In this document: positions 5,359 through 5,417 of the stretch, one piece after another
How the letters are laid out: each line of letters opens with the position of its first letter
How positions within the stretch are numbered: the first letter of the stretch is position 1
NCBI GenBank assembly: GCA_030667555.1
Contig: DAOUVR010000087.1
Location: 1 to 5,417, forward strand
DNA from: Dehalococcoidia bacterium
Lineage (GTDB): Bacteria > Chloroflexota > Dehalococcoidia > E44-bin15
DNA: 5,417 bases
Direction of reading: 5' to 3'
Program-made: the position numbers and the translations under genes
Notes under the pieces: model-generated
Database searches by the model: none
The model's input: the letters and a program-made list of their open reading frames with translations, nothing else
Told to the model about the DNA's origin: nothing

Positions 5359-5417
5359 TTTTTTGAGGGCAGAGGGAATCTTTCCCTCTGCTACTTGTGA
5401 AGGAAAGGATTCCTTCA
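5359..5417 (+). repeat. REP/BIME-like double-hairpin repeat, copy 2, cut by the window edge
   Basis: This copy is identical over 59 bases to 4573-4631 and in the same orientation. Hairpin A spans 5369-5391, with the minus-strand GTAG at 5391-5394. Hairpin B starts at 5396 and its last bases fall outside the window, so the true repeat may be longer. It lies 107 bp upstream of the RAYT start and directly abuts the GIY-YIG-like sequence at 5358. Perfect identity between two copies implies recent duplication, recombination or gene conversion. Confidence 0.88.

Larger units (their letters stand above)
5203..5417 (-). pseudogene. GIY-YIG endonuclease C-terminal remnant, frame open to the right edge
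   Basis: On the minus strand an open frame enters from the right edge and stops at TGA 5203-5205, overlapping the RAYT start in another frame. The part encoded by 5269-5358 reads LFIVEISNDIEATIAREN followed by QIKGLLWIRKI. This resembles the C-terminal half of small GIY-YIG nucleases of the YhbQ/UPF0213 kind, whose typical form is LVYYE..DIEAAIAREKQIKGW.R.KKI. Upstream of it, the frame is supplied by the 59-bp repeat (VAEGKIPSALKK), not by GIY-YIG sequence, and the GIY and YIG motifs are not visible. The usual Trp after KG is replaced and the tail after RKI is unlike the family. It is most simply a decayed gene interrupted by the repeat. An intact gene that tolerated an in-frame repeat insertion is possible. 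Recognition is by eye. Confidence 0.5.

Noticed and set aside
4573..5417. The paired direct repeats read as a CRISPR array or as IS terminal inverted repeats
   Set aside because: There are only two copies, 786 bp apart with a gene between them, and they are direct rather than inverted. Y1/RAYT elements do not use terminal inverted repeats.

Overview
All recognisable genes in this window lie on the minus strand and read right to left. The core genes fit a bacterial chromosome of moderate GC content (one sampled 60-base stretch in metK is 60% GC). The short, archaeal/thermophile-type AhcY and the ahcY-metK pair would suit an anaerobic lineage such as Chloroflexota (Dehalococcoidia). That placement is a guess from family character, not a match I could check.

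In transcription order from the right edge: (1) 5203-5417 is an open frame whose middle looks like the C-terminal end of a GIY-YIG endonuclease. It runs through a 59-bp structured repeat that meets the window edge. (2) 4694-5251 is a complete REP-associated tyrosine transposase (RAYT, Y1/HUH type). (3) 4573-4693 is non-coding and holds a diverged REP-like hairpin followed by a second, identical copy of the 59-bp repeat. (4) 3684-4538 is a PHP-domain phosphoesterase of the YciV/TrpH type. (5) 2331-3602 is S-adenosylhomocysteine hydrolase (ahcY), starting at TTG. (6) 1094-2305 is S-adenosylmethionine synthetase (metK), 25 bp after ahcY. (7) 1-995 is a sugar-nucleotide pyrophosphorylase with a C-terminal hexapeptide-repeat domain, cut by the left edge.

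AhcY and MetK belong to one cycle. AhcY removes the product inhibitor S-adenosylhomocysteine, giving homocysteine and adenosine. Once homocysteine is remethylated (the methionine synthase is not in the window), MetK makes SAM again. The tight spacing and strong ribosome sites suggest one transcript. The PHP gene, 81 bp upstream, and the nucleotidyltransferase, 98 bp downstream, may share it, since I see no intrinsic terminator in either gap. No SAM or SAH riboswitch is recognisable upstream of ahcY.

The right quarter is different. It is AT-richer (one 60-base stretch in the RAYT is 27% GC) and forms a repeat-bounded module: a RAYT plus a GIY-YIG remnant between two direct copies of an element made of two hairpins, with a GTAG at the foot of one hairpin. 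This matches the known REP/RAYT ('REPtron') arrangement. It is the most interesting part of the window, although the system type is already described. Its specific repeat family and its link to a GIY-YIG frame may not be.
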